DNA of 64,000 nt from positions 1 through 64,000 of the forward strand of contig CANGJB010000003.1 in assembly GCA_947453945.1 (NCBI GenBank). The letters run 5' to 3'. Made by a program: the position numbers and the translations under genes. Shown here one piece after another: positions 7,705-16,928 of the stretch. The DNA is from Sphingomonadaceae bacterium. Lineage in GTDB: Bacteria > Pseudomonadota > Alphaproteobacteria > Sphingomonadales > Sphingomonadaceae. Each line of letters begins with the position of its first letter. The stretch's first letter is position 1. The notes below the pieces were generated by a model. That model saw only the letters and a list, made by a program, of their open reading frames with translations. It was not told where the DNA came from and did no database searches.

Positions 7705-9165
7705 ATGGACGTGGCAAAACTGGATCCCCGTGGCCGCAAGGTGAAGATCCTGGCCACTGTCGGCCCGGCCAGCCGCTCTCCGGAGATGCTGGAAAAGCTG
7801 CTCCGCGCCGGCGTTGATGCCTTCCGCGTCAACATGAGCCACGGCGATCACACCGTGCATGCCGAAACGATTGCCGCGATCCGCGCGCTGGAGCGCAAGG
7901 CGGGCCGGCCGATTACCGTGCTGTGCGATCTGCAGGGGCCGAAACTGCGCGTCGGCACGTTCAAGGAAGGCCGGGCGGTGATCCGCCATTCGGGCCACTT
8001 CACGCTCGATCGCAATCCCGAGCCGGGCGATGAAAACCGCGTCCAGCTGCCGCACCCCGAACTCTTCGGAATTCTGCGCCCCGGCCAGCGCCTGCTGATC
8101 GATGATGGCAAGCTGCGCCTGCGCGTGATCCGCGCGGACGACAGCGAAATCCTCTGCTCGGCCGAAGTCGGCGGGGTCATTTCCGATCGCAAGGGCGTGA
8201 ACGTGCCTGATGCGGTGATTCCGGTTCCTGCGATGACCGACAAGGACCGCCGCGATCTCGCCTTTGCCGTCGCGCAAGGAGCGGACTGGATCGCGCTGTC
8301 CTTCGTGCAGCGGCCTGAAGACGTGGCCGAGGCGCGCCGCCTGATGGGCGGCCACGGCGCGCTCATGGCCAAGATCGAGAAGCCGGCAGCGATCTCGCGG
8401 CTCGACGAGATCCTCGAGATTGCCGACGGCCTGATGGTCGCGCGCGGCGATCTGGGCGTGGAGCTCAACCCCGAGCAGGTGCCCCCGCTGCAGAAGCGCA
8501 TCGTCGAAAAGGCGCGGCGCGAGGGCAAGCCGGTGGTCGTTGCCACGCAGATGCTCGAATCGATGATCGAGAGCCCGACGCCGACCCGCGCCGAAGTCTC
8601 CGACGTTGCGAATGCCGTCTATGATGGCGCCGATGCGGTCATGCTTTCGGCCGAGACGGCGGCAGGTGCCTGGCCGGTCGAGGCGGTGACGATCATGGAC
8701 CGCATCGCCAGCGAGGTCGAAGCCGATCCCGGCTATGCCGCGCGCGTCCATTTCATCGAAACGCGGCCCGATCCCACCACGGCCGATGCGTTGGCCGAAG
8801 CCTGCGCCAGCATTGCGCGGGCGGTGCCGATTGCGGGCATCATCGTGTTCACCGGCTCGGGCTCGACCGCGCGGCGCGTGGCGCGTGAGCGGCCCGGCGT
8901 GCCGATGCTGGTGCTCACGCCTTCGATCACGACTGCGCGCAAGGTTGGCTTGCTGTGGGGCGCACATGCCGTCGCCACCAAGGATATCGGCAGCTTCGAG
9001 GAGATGATCGCCAAGGGCAAGCGCATGGCGCTGCGCCACGGCTTCGCCACGGCTGGCTCACGCCTTATCGCGCTGGCCGGTGTGCCGTTCGGCACTCCGG
9101 GTTCCACGAACCTGCTGCACATGGTGACCCTGAGCGGCGACGAACTCGCCAAGCATCAGGGCTAG
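7705..9165 (+). CDS. pyk: Pyruvate kinase
   Basis: The enzyme converts phosphoenolpyruvate and ADP to pyruvate and ATP in the cytoplasm, the last step of glycolysis/Entner-Doudoroff. The 486 residues show the family order: N-terminal barrel strand KILATVGPASRSPEMLEKLL, FRVNMSHG, the B domain, MAKIEKPAAISRLDEI (catalytic Lys and Mg-binding Glu), MVARGDLGVEL, and the active-site block ATQMLESMIESPTPTRAEV followed by DVANAVYDGADAVMLSAET. The C-terminal allosteric domain is complete. The frame opens at TTG 7693, with GTG 7702 and ATG 7705 downstream; I choose the ATG, although the nearest GAGG is unusually close. It is a single gene; its stop codon overlaps the stop of the convergent outer-membrane gene. 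Confidence 0.95.
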   Translation: MDVAKLDPRGRKVKILATVGPASRSPEMLEKLLRAGVDAFRVNMSHGDHTVHAETIAAIRALERKAGRPITVLCDLQGPKLRVGTFKEGRAVIRHSGHFTLDRNPEPGDENRVQLPHPELFGILRPGQRLLIDDGKLRLRVIRADDSEILCSAEVGGVISDRKGVNVPDAVIPVPAMTDKDRRDLAFAVAQGADWIALSFVQRPEDVAEARRLMGGHGALMAKIEKPAAISRLDEILEIADGLMVARGDLGVELNPEQVPPLQKRIVEKARREGKPVVVATQMLESMIESPTPTRAEVSDVANAVYDGADAVMLSAETAAGAWPVEAVTIMDRIASEVEADPGYAARVHFIETRPDPTTADALAEACASIARAVPIAGIIVFTGSGSTARRVARERPGVPMLVLTPSITTARKVGLLWGAHAVATKDIGSFEEMIAKGKRMALRHGFATAGSRLIALAGVPFGTPGSTNLLHMVTLSGDELAKHQG

Positions 9166-10418
9166 TTCATCAGGCTGAACTTGGCGAACACGGTCGCTCC
9201 GATGGGGTTCTTGCCATAGGCTGCGCTGAGCGCCGCCGGCTTCGCAAAGAGCGCGCCGGTGCCGCCCACTGCCACTTGCAGCGGCCCGGCAATGCGCAGG
9301 CGATAGGCATAGCCCAGCTCGAACTTGGTCACGCGGAACGCCACATCGTGCAGCGGATCGTCGTGATCGGGGAAGAGCTCGTCGTTGCTGACGTTCTCGA
9401 TCCGGCCGAACAGCGTGTCGTGCGCGTTGGCATCCCAGTTGAACTCGCCGAGGAAGGCCGTGCGCGTGTCGCCCGGCACGCGCTTCTTCGCGCTGAACGC
9501 AGCCATCGCCGATAGCCCGCGCCCATTGTTGTAGTGCACCGAGGCGGTGGTGCGGCGCTCGTTTTCGCCGGGGTGTGAGGCTTCGGGCTGCTTGAGCTTG
9601 CCATAGCTTACCTGCAGCGCCCACGCGGGTGAGGGCGTGAAGGTGGCGCGCAGGCTCCAGCTATCGAGTTTCGCGCGCTCGATGGCCCAGCGGTTCTCGT
9701 CGGGCTCGCGGCCCCGGAAGGCGCTTGCCTCGATCTGCCAGGTTTTTCCGGCAAGCCCCGCGGTGACTACGCCGTACGTGATATGCGTTGAATCGAACCA
9801 GTGGTGGGTGATCGGTGCCTCAGGATTATACTGGGCAGACGCGCGGTGCATGAAGGCCGAAGGGCCCAGCGCCGGCTCGCCCACCGGACCGCCATAGACG
9901 AAGGCCTTGAGCCCTGGCGCCACCGGCACATCGAGCCGCGCCGAAAGCTCCATGAACAGGTCGTGCGGGTGCTGCCGATCGACCAGTGCGCGGCCATAGG
10001 CTTCCTCGCCGGTCGCGAACAGGTTCGGGTAGCCATCATGGCGCATGGCGGGTTCGAGGCTCATCATCGCCTGCCCGGTCAGCTTCGCGCCGCCGCCCAG
10101 ATCGTGGATCCACATGGCCATCGCCATCGACTGGGCGTAGAACTTGGTGCCCCCGCGCGGCCCGACCTGGTCGGTATAGACTGGCCAGACATTCGTCTGC
10201 ACCATCACCATGTCGCGCGCGCTCGGCATCAGGTGCACGCCGCGCATCACTTCGTTCAGAGGAAGGCGCGAGGTGCCCGAACCCATGCCGTTCATGGACA
10301 TCCACGACATGTCCATCGCGCCATGGTCCATCGCGCCGTGGTCCATTTGGGAATGGTCCATCTGCGCCATGGCCGAAGCAGGGGCCAGCAGCAGTATAAG
10401 CGGCAGCAGGCGCTTCAT
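9162..10418 (-). CDS. Outer-membrane beta-barrel protein with Met/His/Asp-rich N-terminus
   Basis: The protein has 418 residues and a clear signal peptide (MKRLLPLILLLAPASAMAQ). Right after cleavage comes a strip rich in Met, His and Asp (MDHSQMDHGAMDHGAMDMSW), of the kind that binds Cu(I)/Cu(II) in copper-handling envelope proteins. The rest alternates short hydrophobic strands and polar turns typical of a barrel, ending FAKFSLMN. Such proteins often occur near copper-resistance genes, but none is nearby here. GGAGCTGAAATG at 10418 overlaps the end of yggS, so the two are translationally linked. Metal binding is inferred from composition; the barrel call is from strand pattern only. Confidence 0.75.
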   Translation of the reverse strand: MKRLLPLILLLAPASAMAQMDHSQMDHGAMDHGAMDMSWMSMNGMGSGTSRLPLNEVMRGVHLMPSARDMVMVQTNVWPVYTDQVGPRGGTKFYAQSMAMAMWIHDLGGGAKLTGQAMMSLEPAMRHDGYPNLFATGEEAYGRALVDRQHPHDLFMELSARLDVPVAPGLKAFVYGGPVGEPALGPSAFMHRASAQYNPEAPITHHWFDSTHITYGVVTAGLAGKTWQIEASAFRGREPDENRWAIERAKLDSWSLRATFTPSPAWALQVSYGKLKQPEASHPGENERRTTASVHYNNGRGLSAMAAFSAKKRVPGDTRTAFLGEFNWDANAHDTLFGRIENVSNDELFPDHDDPLHDVAFRVTKFELGYAYRLRIAGPLQVAVGGTGALFAKPAALSAAYGKNPIGATVFAKFSLMN

Positions 10419-10419
10419 T

Positions 10420-11082
10420 TCAGCTCCGCGCCCCGAACAGCGCCGAGCCCACGCGCACATGCGTTGCGCCAAGCATAATCGCGGTCTCGAAATCCTCGCT
10501 CATGCCCATTGAGCGCCCGGCAAGTCCATGATCGTCCGCCAGTTTGCCCAGTAGTGCGAAGAACGGCGCGGCCTCGATCCCGGCAGGCGGCACGCACATC
10601 AGGCCTTTGATCGGCAAGTCGGTGGCGCGCGCCTGCGTGAGTAGTGCGGGCAGATCGGCGATCACGCAGCCGCCCTTCTGGGCTTCGGCGCCGATGTTCA
10701 CTTGCACGAACAGCGGCACGCGGCGGCCCACTTTGTCCATCGCCTTGGCCAGCGCGGTGAGCAGCGAAGGCCGGTCGAGCGAGTGGATGCAATCGAAGCG
10801 GCGCACCGCTTCTTCTGCCTTGTTGGACTGCAGCTGGCCGACAAGGTGGAGCCGGATATCGACATGGGCTTCCTGCAGCGCGGGCCACTTGGCGTCCGCT
10901 TCCTGCACCCGGTTCTCACCAAACACGCGCTGGCCTGCGGCGATCAGCGGCAGAATCGCCTCGGCCGGGCGGGTCTTGGACACGGCAACGAGCGTGACGC
11001 TCTCTGCCTTGCGCCGGGCGACGGCAGCGGCGTGGGCGATACGCGCCCGGATTGTGGCAAGCGGGGCCTCTGGATCGGTCAT
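10420..11082 (-). CDS. yggS: YggS-family pyridoxal-5'-phosphate homeostasis protein
   Basis: This single-domain PLP-binding barrel protein keeps the free PLP pool balanced; it has no known enzymatic reaction. The 220 residues match the family length. Motifs seen: TLVAVSKTRP (PLP lysine), FGENRVQEADAKWP, LHLVGQLQSNK, CIHSLDRPSLL, FVQVNIGAEAQKGG, GLMCVPP, and SMGMSEDFETAIMLGATHVR followed by VGSALFG (phosphate-binding end). It is first in an operon with the outer-membrane protein gene (1 nt apart). The ThiE-like gene starts 22 nt away in the opposite direction. Confidence 0.93.
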   Translation of the reverse strand: MTDPEAPLATIRARIAHAAAVARRKAESVTLVAVSKTRPAEAILPLIAAGQRVFGENRVQEADAKWPALQEAHVDIRLHLVGQLQSNKAEEAVRRFDCIHSLDRPSLLTALAKAMDKVGRRVPLFVQVNIGAEAQKGGCVIADLPALLTQARATDLPIKGLMCVPPAGIEAAPFFALLGKLADDHGLAGRSMGMSEDFETAIMLGATHVRVGSALFGARS

Positions 11083-11104
11083 GGTGCGGTGCTATAGGCC
11101 GGGG

Positions 11105-11626
11105 ATGCACCGGTGTCATCCTGTCCCGCGGGTCGTCCTGCTCAGCGATGCGCGCAACGATCATCGGCTGGAATCCGCCATTTCCCGCCTGCCGCGCGGC
11201 AGTGCGCTGGTGTTCCGGCACTATCACCTCCCGCCAGTTGCCCGGCGCGCGCGGTTTGAAGTGTTGCGGCGGCTCTGCGTGCGGCGCGGCGTGCTTGTTA
11301 TCACGGCTGGCGAGGCGCGCGGCTGGCGCGCTGATGGGCACTACGGCGCCCCGCAAGAGCTGCGCCGCCCCGCCGGGCTGCATCTCGCAACCGTACATTC
11401 GCTGGCCGAGATCGGCGCGGCGGTGCGCGCGCGCGCCAGTGCCATTCTGCTCTCGCCGGTTCATCCCACCCGCTCGCACCCCGGCGCGCCGGTGCTGGGG
11501 CCGCTGCGCTTCCTAATGCTCGCGCAGCGCTCTCCGCTGCCGGTGATCGCGCTGGGCGGAATGACGAAGCGCCGCGCCGCGCGGCTGCCGGTCTGGGGCT
11601 GGGCCGCTATCGACGGGCTCGCGTAA
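11105..11626 (+). CDS. ThiE-like (thiamine phosphate synthase family) protein
   Basis: The protein has 173 residues from ATG 11105. Features of the ThiE/TenI barrel are PRVVLLSDARNDHRLESAI at the start, ALVFRHYHLP (first strand), LVITAGEARGWRADGHYGAP, HSLAEIGAAVRARASAILLS, SPVHPTRSHPGAPVLGP and PVIALGGMTKRRAARL. The SPV..T.SHPG block and the GG motif are those that hold the phosphate in ThiE. It is shorter than true ThiE (about 210 aa) and lacks the usual pyrimidine-binding QED motif, so it may not complete thiamine phosphate synthesis; many sphingomonads carry such a paralogue. It is divergent from yggS. Confidence 0.8.
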   Translation: MHRCHPVPRVVLLSDARNDHRLESAISRLPRGSALVFRHYHLPPVARRARFEVLRRLCVRRGVLVITAGEARGWRADGHYGAPQELRRPAGLHLATVHSLAEIGAAVRARASAILLSPVHPTRSHPGAPVLGPLRFLMLAQRSPLPVIALGGMTKRRAARLPVWGWAAIDGLA

Positions 11627-11736
11627 ACCCCGCAGAAACCCGCGACTCGCCGGGATTCCTTGCGTTTCGCCTGCCGAGGATTCTTGACGCCATCCCCCCT
11701 TCGGGCGCATGAAGGCGGCGAGAAGGGACAGGTTTC

Positions 11737-14136
11737 ATGGCATCTCGCGCACTCGTTTCGCCCGCCGGAGGGCGCCCTGCCAAAGGTGCGGACTGGCGCG
11801 CGATCCTGCGGCGCAGCTTCCGCCGTAGTGCCGAGTTGATCGGCGCGACCGCGCTGTTTGCTGCCATGGTCATGCTCGCCCTTGCACTGGCGAGCTATAC
11901 CCAGACCGACCCTTCGGGCAGCACTGCATCGGGCAGCCCTGTCGAAAACTGGATGGGCCTGCCCGGCGCCTGGGCGGCTGAGCGCGTGCTCCTGTTCTTT
12001 GGCTTGCCCGCCGTGCTGCTCCTGCCGCTGCTCTATGTCTTCGCGCGGCGGCTGTGGGATGCCGCCGGTGATCTCATCGACGTCGATGAGGATGAAGAGG
12101 CGCTGGCGCCGCTGCCCTCATGGTGGCGGCTCGTCTTTATGCTGGCGCTGGCCATGGCGCTGCTCGGCACGGCCTTCGCGCTCATGCTCACCGGGCCGGG
12201 CGGCACGCTTCCGGCCGGAGCGGGCGGGCTTGGCGGGCTCCTGGGTGCGGCCGTGATCCGCGCAATTGCACAACTTCTGCCGGCGGCTGAACTGTGGATC
12301 GTGCGCGGCGCGGCGCTGCTGACGGCGCTGACCGGCCTTGTCGTCACCGCGCAAGTCTTCGCCCTAGATTGGCACCGCCTGCCGCGCATGCCCGGCTTCC
12401 TGCGCCGAGCGGACCGGCCGGTGGGCGAAGCTGCAACCGGGGTCGCAGCGCTCCTGCCCAAGCGCCAGCCCAAGCCGCGCGCAGAGCCTGCCGATGATGC
12501 TGTCGTGGCCGCGCCCGATGCGTCGTCCGCACGCCGCCGCCCGACCGAGATCACCGATCCCTCGCGCCCGCCTGCGCCCGCGCAGCTTGCCGGAAAGGCA
12601 CGGCAGGGCGATCTGTTCGATCAGTATGAGCTGCCCGGGCTCGATATTCTGGAGCCGCTCCCTGTCGCGACGGGACCGAAGATCGACAAGCTGGCGCTCG
12701 AGCGCAATGCGCGCCTCCTTGAAAACGTGCTCGATGATTTCAACGTGAAGGGCGAAATCACCGCGGTCCGCACCGGCCCGGTCGTCACGATGTACGAGCT
12801 GGAACCCGCGCCCGGCATCAAGGCCAGCCGGGTGATCGGTCTGGCCGACGATATCGCCCGCAACATGAGCGCGATTTCCGCGCGCGTGTCCTCGATCCCC
12901 GGCCGCACCGTCATGGGCATCGAGCTGCCCAACGCGGTGCGCGACATGGTCTCGTTCCACGAGCTCGTCTCTTGTGACAAGTTCGTGAACTCCAAGGGCA
13001 TGCTGCCGATCATTCTCGGCAAGGATATCGCAGGCGAGCCCATCGTGGCGGACCTTGCCACCATGCCGCACTTGCTGGTTGCGGGCACCACCGGCTCGGG
13101 CAAGTCGGTCGGGCTCAACTGCATCCTGCTGTCGCTGCTCTACCGCCTCACCCCGCAGCAGTGCCGCCTGATCCTCGTCGATCCCAAGGTGCTCGAACTC
13201 AAGTCCTACGACGATATCCCGCACCTCCTCTCGCCCGTGGTGACCGAGCCGGCCAAGGCGGTCCGCGCGCTGAAGTGGGCGGTCGAGGAAATGGAGCGGC
13301 GCTACCGCATGATGTCCTCGGTCAGCGTGCGCAACATTGCGGGCTTCAACGAGAAGGTCCGCGCCGCCGCCAGCAAGGGCAAGCCGCTTGGCCGCCGCAT
13401 CCAGGTCGGCTTTGATCCCGATTCCGGCGAGGAGCTGTTCGAGGAGCAGCAGCTCGATTATCAGGCTCTGCCGCAGATCGTGGTGATCGTCGACGAACTC
13501 GCCGATCTCATGGTCACCGTCGGCAAGGAAATCGAAGTCCTGATCCAGCGCCTTTCGCAAAAGAGCCGCGCCGCGGGCATCCACCTCATCATGGCGACAC
13601 AGCGCCCTTCGGTCGATGTCATCACCGGCGTGATCAAGGCCAATTTGCCGACCCGCATCAGCTTCGCCGTCACCAGCCGCATCGACAGCCGCACGATCCT
13701 TGGCGAGCAGGGTGCCGAACAGCTGCTGGGCAAGGGCGACATGCTCTACAAGCCCAGCACCGGCGCGATCAGCCGTGTCCACGGCCCCTTCGTCAGCGAC
13801 GAGGAAGTGGAGCGCGTGGCCGATCACTGGCGCGGACAGGGCAGCCCGGACTACGTCGATTCGGTGACGGAAGAGCCCGAAGACGGCAGCTTCGGTTTCG
13901 ACGATCTCGACGCGACCGCATCAGACGCACCCGAGGAGCGCAAGTATCGGCAGGTCTGCCAGCTCGTGTTCGAAAGCCAGAAGGCTTCGGCCAGCTGGGT
14001 CCAGCGCCAGATGGGCGTGGGCTACAACACCGCCTCCAAATGGATCGAGCGCATGGAAGCGGACGGCTTCGTCGGCCCCGCAAACCATGTTGGGCGGCGC
14101 GATATTTACCGCGACAAGGACGGCAATCCGCTGTGA
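11737..14136 (+). CDS. ftsK: DNA translocase FtsK
   Basis: This septum-anchored ATPase pumps chromosomal DNA at the division site and activates XerCD at dif. The 799 residues have the full layout: four membrane segments in the first 220 residues (for example LIGATALFAAMVMLALALAS), a short acidic/basic linker, the alpha-beta motor (residues about 300-700; Walker A AGTTGSGKSVG, Walker B VVIVDELADLM, MATQRPSVDVITG) and the C-terminal gamma winged helix (ESQKASASWVQRQMGVGYN) that reads KOPS. The linker is short compared with E. coli FtsK, as is normal in alphaproteobacteria. It stands alone, with a 110-nt upstream spacer. Confidence 0.97.
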   Translation: MASRALVSPAGGRPAKGADWRAILRRSFRRSAELIGATALFAAMVMLALALASYTQTDPSGSTASGSPVENWMGLPGAWAAERVLLFFGLPAVLLLPLLYVFARRLWDAAGDLIDVDEDEEALAPLPSWWRLVFMLALAMALLGTAFALMLTGPGGTLPAGAGGLGGLLGAAVIRAIAQLLPAAELWIVRGAALLTALTGLVVTAQVFALDWHRLPRMPGFLRRADRPVGEAATGVAALLPKRQPKPRAEPADDAVVAAPDASSARRRPTEITDPSRPPAPAQLAGKARQGDLFDQYELPGLDILEPLPVATGPKIDKLALERNARLLENVLDDFNVKGEITAVRTGPVVTMYELEPAPGIKASRVIGLADDIARNMSAISARVSSIPGRTVMGIELPNAVRDMVSFHELVSCDKFVNSKGMLPIILGKDIAGEPIVADLATMPHLLVAGTTGSGKSVGLNCILLSLLYRLTPQQCRLILVDPKVLELKSYDDIPHLLSPVVTEPAKAVRALKWAVEEMERRYRMMSSVSVRNIAGFNEKVRAAASKGKPLGRRIQVGFDPDSGEELFEEQQLDYQALPQIVVIVDELADLMVTVGKEIEVLIQRLSQKSRAAGIHLIMATQRPSVDVITGVIKANLPTRISFAVTSRIDSRTILGEQGAEQLLGKGDMLYKPSTGAISRVHGPFVSDEEVERVADHWRGQGSPDYVDSVTEEPEDGSFGFDDLDATASDAPEERKYRQVCQLVFESQKASASWVQRQMGVGYNTASKWIERMEADGFVGPANHVGRRDIYRDKDGNPL

Positions 14137-14270
14137 GGGCGCCCTTCGCGCCCGCTTGCCCTTAACTATCGCGCCAAGCCGCCGTCCTCACCTCATGTCC
14201 GGCAGCGATGCCCTATGCCCCCCCGGCTCCTTTCGGGGGACGCCGGGCAACGAGCGAGAAAGGTCAACGC

Positions 14271-14705
14271 GTGCCCTACGTAGCCCTGTCCCCGTGCTGG
14301 TTCACGAGGGCGCATCAGCCGACCGCATGGCGTGCGCGCGAGGATGATGGCGGCATCTACAGCATTTGTCGCCACTGCGGCCGCCGGATCGTCACCTGGG
14401 GCCGGCATCGCTGGACGATTGCCGACGGGCTCGATGTCTCGCATCTGGCAGAGACGGTAACCGGGCGCTTCCTCACCGTGCTCGACAGCGCCGATGAATT
14501 CGTTGTGCGCCGCTTCACCGTTGATCACCTGCCTGATGAGGAAGCGATCAAGGCGTTCAAGGCCGAATTGCGCGAACGCTATGACATGGACGAACCGGGC
14601 AGCGATCTCACTCTGCTCGACAGTGCGGACAAGAAGGCCCCGCGCGCCAAGAAAGCCCCGCCTATGGCCGCCCGCGCGGCACCGGATACCCCGCGAACCG
14701 CTTGA
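14271..14705 (+). CDS. Hypothetical protein with a CxxC pair
   Basis: The protein has 144 residues from GTG 14271, chosen over an ATG at 14208 because GAAAGG lies about 7 nt upstream of the GTG and the N-terminus VPYVALSPCWF then looks natural. The sequence contains ICRHCGRRIVTWGRHRW, a CxxC that may bind zinc with other Cys/His residues. The C-terminus is basic and disordered (KKAPRAKKAPPMAARAAP). I do not recognise the family. The last 44 nt overlap the end of the convergent Lrp-type regulator. Confidence 0.55.
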   Translation: MPYVALSPCWFTRAHQPTAWRAREDDGGIYSICRHCGRRIVTWGRHRWTIADGLDVSHLAETVTGRFLTVLDSADEFVVRRFTVDHLPDEEAIKAFKAELRERYDMDEPGSDLTLLDSADKKAPRAKKAPPMAARAAPDTPRTA

Positions 14706-15129
14706 TCCGCCTGAGCGAAAAGCTTGAGCGCATCGAGGAAACCCCGGGCAGCCGCGCGAGGCAGTCGCGGTGGATATGGTCGTACTGATCGAGATCTGCC
14801 GCCGCCACGCGCAGCAGGTAGTCGGCCCCGCCCGACATCAGATGGCATTCCAGGATATCATCGAAATCGCTCACCGCGCGCTCGAACCGGTCCATCGCCT
14901 CGCGGCTCTGGCTGGTGAGCGTGATCTCCACGAAGACTTCGACGGCCAGCCCGATCCGGCGCGGATCGATGCGCGCGGCATAGCCGCTGATGACCCCGGC
15001 CTCCTCCAGCGCGCGGATCCGCCGGTGGCAGGCCGAGGGCGAGAGCGCGACCGCTTCGGCCAACGCTGCGATTGGCCGGGCCGAGTCGGCCTGCAGCGCG
15101 TCAACCAGCGCGGCATCGATCCTGTTCAT
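14662..15129 (-). CDS. Lrp/AsnC family transcriptional regulator
   Basis: The protein has 155 residues with the standard layout: N-terminal winged helix-turn-helix (RIDAALVDALQADSARPIAA, then LSPSACHRRIRALEEAGVI) and a C-terminal RAM ligand domain (VEVFVEITLTSQ, LECHLMSGGADYLLRVAAAD, RSSFSLRRIKR). The ATG at 15129 gives the usual family start; a longer frame to 15159 adds residues not typical of the family. It is divergent from alanine dehydrogenase with 134 nt between. Lrp-type activators next to ald commonly switch on alanine catabolism in response to alanine, and this is the likely role here. Confidence 0.9.
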   Translation of the reverse strand: MNRIDAALVDALQADSARPIAALAEAVALSPSACHRRIRALEEAGVISGYAARIDPRRIGLAVEVFVEITLTSQSREAMDRFERAVSDFDDILECHLMSGGADYLLRVAAADLDQYDHIHRDCLARLPGVSSMRSSFSLRRIKRFAGYPVPRGRP

Positions 15130-15263
15130 GCAAGAATTTCCCGTAAAATAGCTCCGCAACAGGAAATATCATCAAAACACCCGCCCGCAAGCGGCCAATC
15201 AGGTGAAACAGCGCGCCCGAACGCGCGTATCCTGCTCTCAGCAACCAGTCACAGGAGCCTGCC

Positions 15264-16379
15264 ATGCGTGTCGGTACCGTCCGGGAAATCAAGAACCACG
15301 AGTATCGCGTCGGGCTGACCCCCGAAAGCGTGCGCGAATTGGCCGCGCATGGCCACGAAGTCTGGGTCGAAACCGGCGCCGGGCTCGGCATCGGCGCGGC
15401 GGACCGTGATTACGAAGCGGCCGGCGCAGTCATCAAGCCGGATGCCGCCGCGATCTTCGCGGGATGCGAAATGGTCGTGAAGGTCAAGGAACCGCAGGCC
15501 ATCGAGCGCGCCCAGCTGCGCGAAGGCCAGGTGCTGTTCACCTATCTCCACCTCGCGCCTGATCCTGAGCAGACGGCCGATCTCGTGAAGTCGGGCGTTA
15601 CCGCGATCGCCTATGAAACGGTCACCGGCCCCGGCAACCAGCTCCCGCTGCTCAAGCCGATGAGCCAGGTTGCAGGCCGCATGTCGATCCAGGCAGGCGC
15701 CACCGCGCTGGAAAAGGCGCATGGCGGGCGCGGCGTCCTGCTCGGCGGCGTGCCGGGCGTGCTTCCGGGCAAGGTGGCAGTGATCGGCGGCGGTGTCGTC
15801 GGCTTCAACGCGGCGCAGATGGCCGCTGGCCTTGGCGCCGATGTCACGATCCTCGATCGTGATCCCGAAGTGCTCGAACGGCTCGGCACCCACTTCGAAA
15901 GCCGCGCCAAGACGCGCTTTTCCAATCAGGCCAATCTTGCGGACTGCATCGCGGAGGCGGATCTGGTGATCGGCGCGGTGCTCATCCCCGGCGCGGCCGC
16001 GCCCAAGCTGGTCACGCGCGCCATGCTCGCCACGATGAAGCCCGGCGCGGTGCTGGTGGATGTCGCCATCGATCAGGGCGGCTGCTTCGAAACCAGCCAT
16101 GCCACCACCCATGCCGAGCCGACTTACGTGGTCGACGGGATCGTCCACTACTGCGTGGCCAACATGCCCGGCGGCGTTGCCCGCACCAGCACCTACGCGC
16201 TCAACAACGTCACCCTGCCGCACACGCTGAAGATCGCCGATCTCGGCTGGAAGGCGGCGCTTGCTGCTAATCCCCATCTGGCCGCAGGGCTCAATGTCGA
16301 CGCAGGCGCGGTGACCTATGAAGCCGTCGCGCGCGAACTGGGCTATGCCTACCGGCCAGTCGGGGATTTGCTGGCCTGA
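15264..16379 (+). CDS. ald: Alanine dehydrogenase
   Basis: The enzyme oxidises L-alanine to pyruvate and ammonium with NAD+. The 371 residues match the family length. Seen: [29 protein letters not shown] (substrate-binding Lys), [10 protein letters not shown] (catalytic His), [20 protein letters not shown], the NAD-binding loop [30 protein letters not shown], and [19 protein letters not shown]. All catalytic positions appear intact. The ATG is preceded by CAGGAG at good spacing. The divergent Lrp-type gene is the probable regulator. The spacer contains TTTCC...GGAAA half-sites at about 15136-15165 that could be its operator. Confidence 0.96.
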   Translation: MRVGTVREIKNHEYRVGLTPESVRELAAHGHEVWVETGAGLGIGAADRDYEAAGAVIKPDAAAIFAGCEMVVKVKEPQAIERAQLREGQVLFTYLHLAPDPEQTADLVKSGVTAIAYETVTGPGNQLPLLKPMSQVAGRMSIQAGATALEKAHGGRGVLLGGVPGVLPGKVAVIGGGVVGFNAAQMAAGLGADVTILDRDPEVLERLGTHFESRAKTRFSNQANLADCIAEADLVIGAVLIPGAAAPKLVTRAMLATMKPGAVLVDVAIDQGGCFETSHATTHAEPTYVVDGIVHYCVANMPGGVARTSTYALNNVTLPHTLKIADLGWKAALAANPHLAAGLNVDAGAVTYEAVARELGYAYRPVGDLLA

Positions 16380-16539
16380 GTTAACGCCGCCCCAATGCTG
16401 GCGTGGTTCCGGGCCTCGGCATGTCGCCCCCGGCAGCATGGGCCCGGTGGAACTGGATCTGGCGGGCAAACCCCATGCCGGGTTCGGGCCACTGCGACCT
16501 TATGGCCGGTTTCACGCCCGATTTTCAGGCGATCACAGC

Positions 16540-16926
16540 CTAGGCGATAAAGAGCGCGGCCATCTCGGCCGGCACGCGCTGGATGCGCCTGCTGGCCTTG
16601 TCGATCAACACCCACTGCGTCCGCGCGCTGACGATCACCTTTCCGGCGGAGTTGCGGAAATCGACCCGCCGGTCGAACCGCGCCCCGCGCGGGGCATCGG
16701 GCACGAAAGTCTCACCCGTCACGCTTTCGCCCAGCGCGATATTGCCGCGATAGTCGATCTCGTGCCGCGTCACGACCCACACATGGGACGCCTGCCACTC
16801 CGCCGGGGCCAGCGCCTCCCAGTGCGAGGTGGCGAGCGCTTCCATCCATTGCACCCACACCGCGTTGTTCACATGGCCCAGCACGTCGATGTGCTCCGGC
16901 CCGGCGGTGAAGGTTTGCGTGTGCAT
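16540..16926 (-). CDS. Acyl-CoA thioesterase, 4HBT hotdog fold
   Basis: The protein has 128 residues, the usual size of the 4-hydroxybenzoyl-CoA thioesterase/YbgC group. The signature IDVLGHVNNAVWVQWMEA contains the catalytic Asp and the conserved HVNN; VVTRHEIDYRGNIALGES and RFDRRVDFRNSAGKVIVSA follow as the central strands of the hotdog fold. It hydrolyses an acyl-CoA, but the substrate cannot be told from sequence. The start codon stands 2 nt after the stop of oligopeptidase B, so the two form an operon. The long frame reaching further upstream is only antisense or overlap. Confidence 0.85.
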   Translation of the reverse strand: MHTQTFTAGPEHIDVLGHVNNAVWVQWMEALATSHWEALAPAEWQASHVWVVTRHEIDYRGNIALGESVTGETFVPDAPRGARFDRRVDFRNSAGKVIVSARTQWVLIDKASRRIQRVPAEMAALFIA

Positions 16927-16928
16927 GG

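Noticed and set aside
7294..9039. Long minus-strand frame of 581 aa across pyruvate kinase
   Set aside because: Its upper part is antisense to pyk, with the His/Arg/Asp-rich look of a shadow frame. Only the last 110 residues (DUF1244) are a real protein.
12364..13827. 487-aa minus-strand frame within ftsK
   Set aside because: Antisense to a clearly functional ftsK; composition typical of GC-rich shadow frames.
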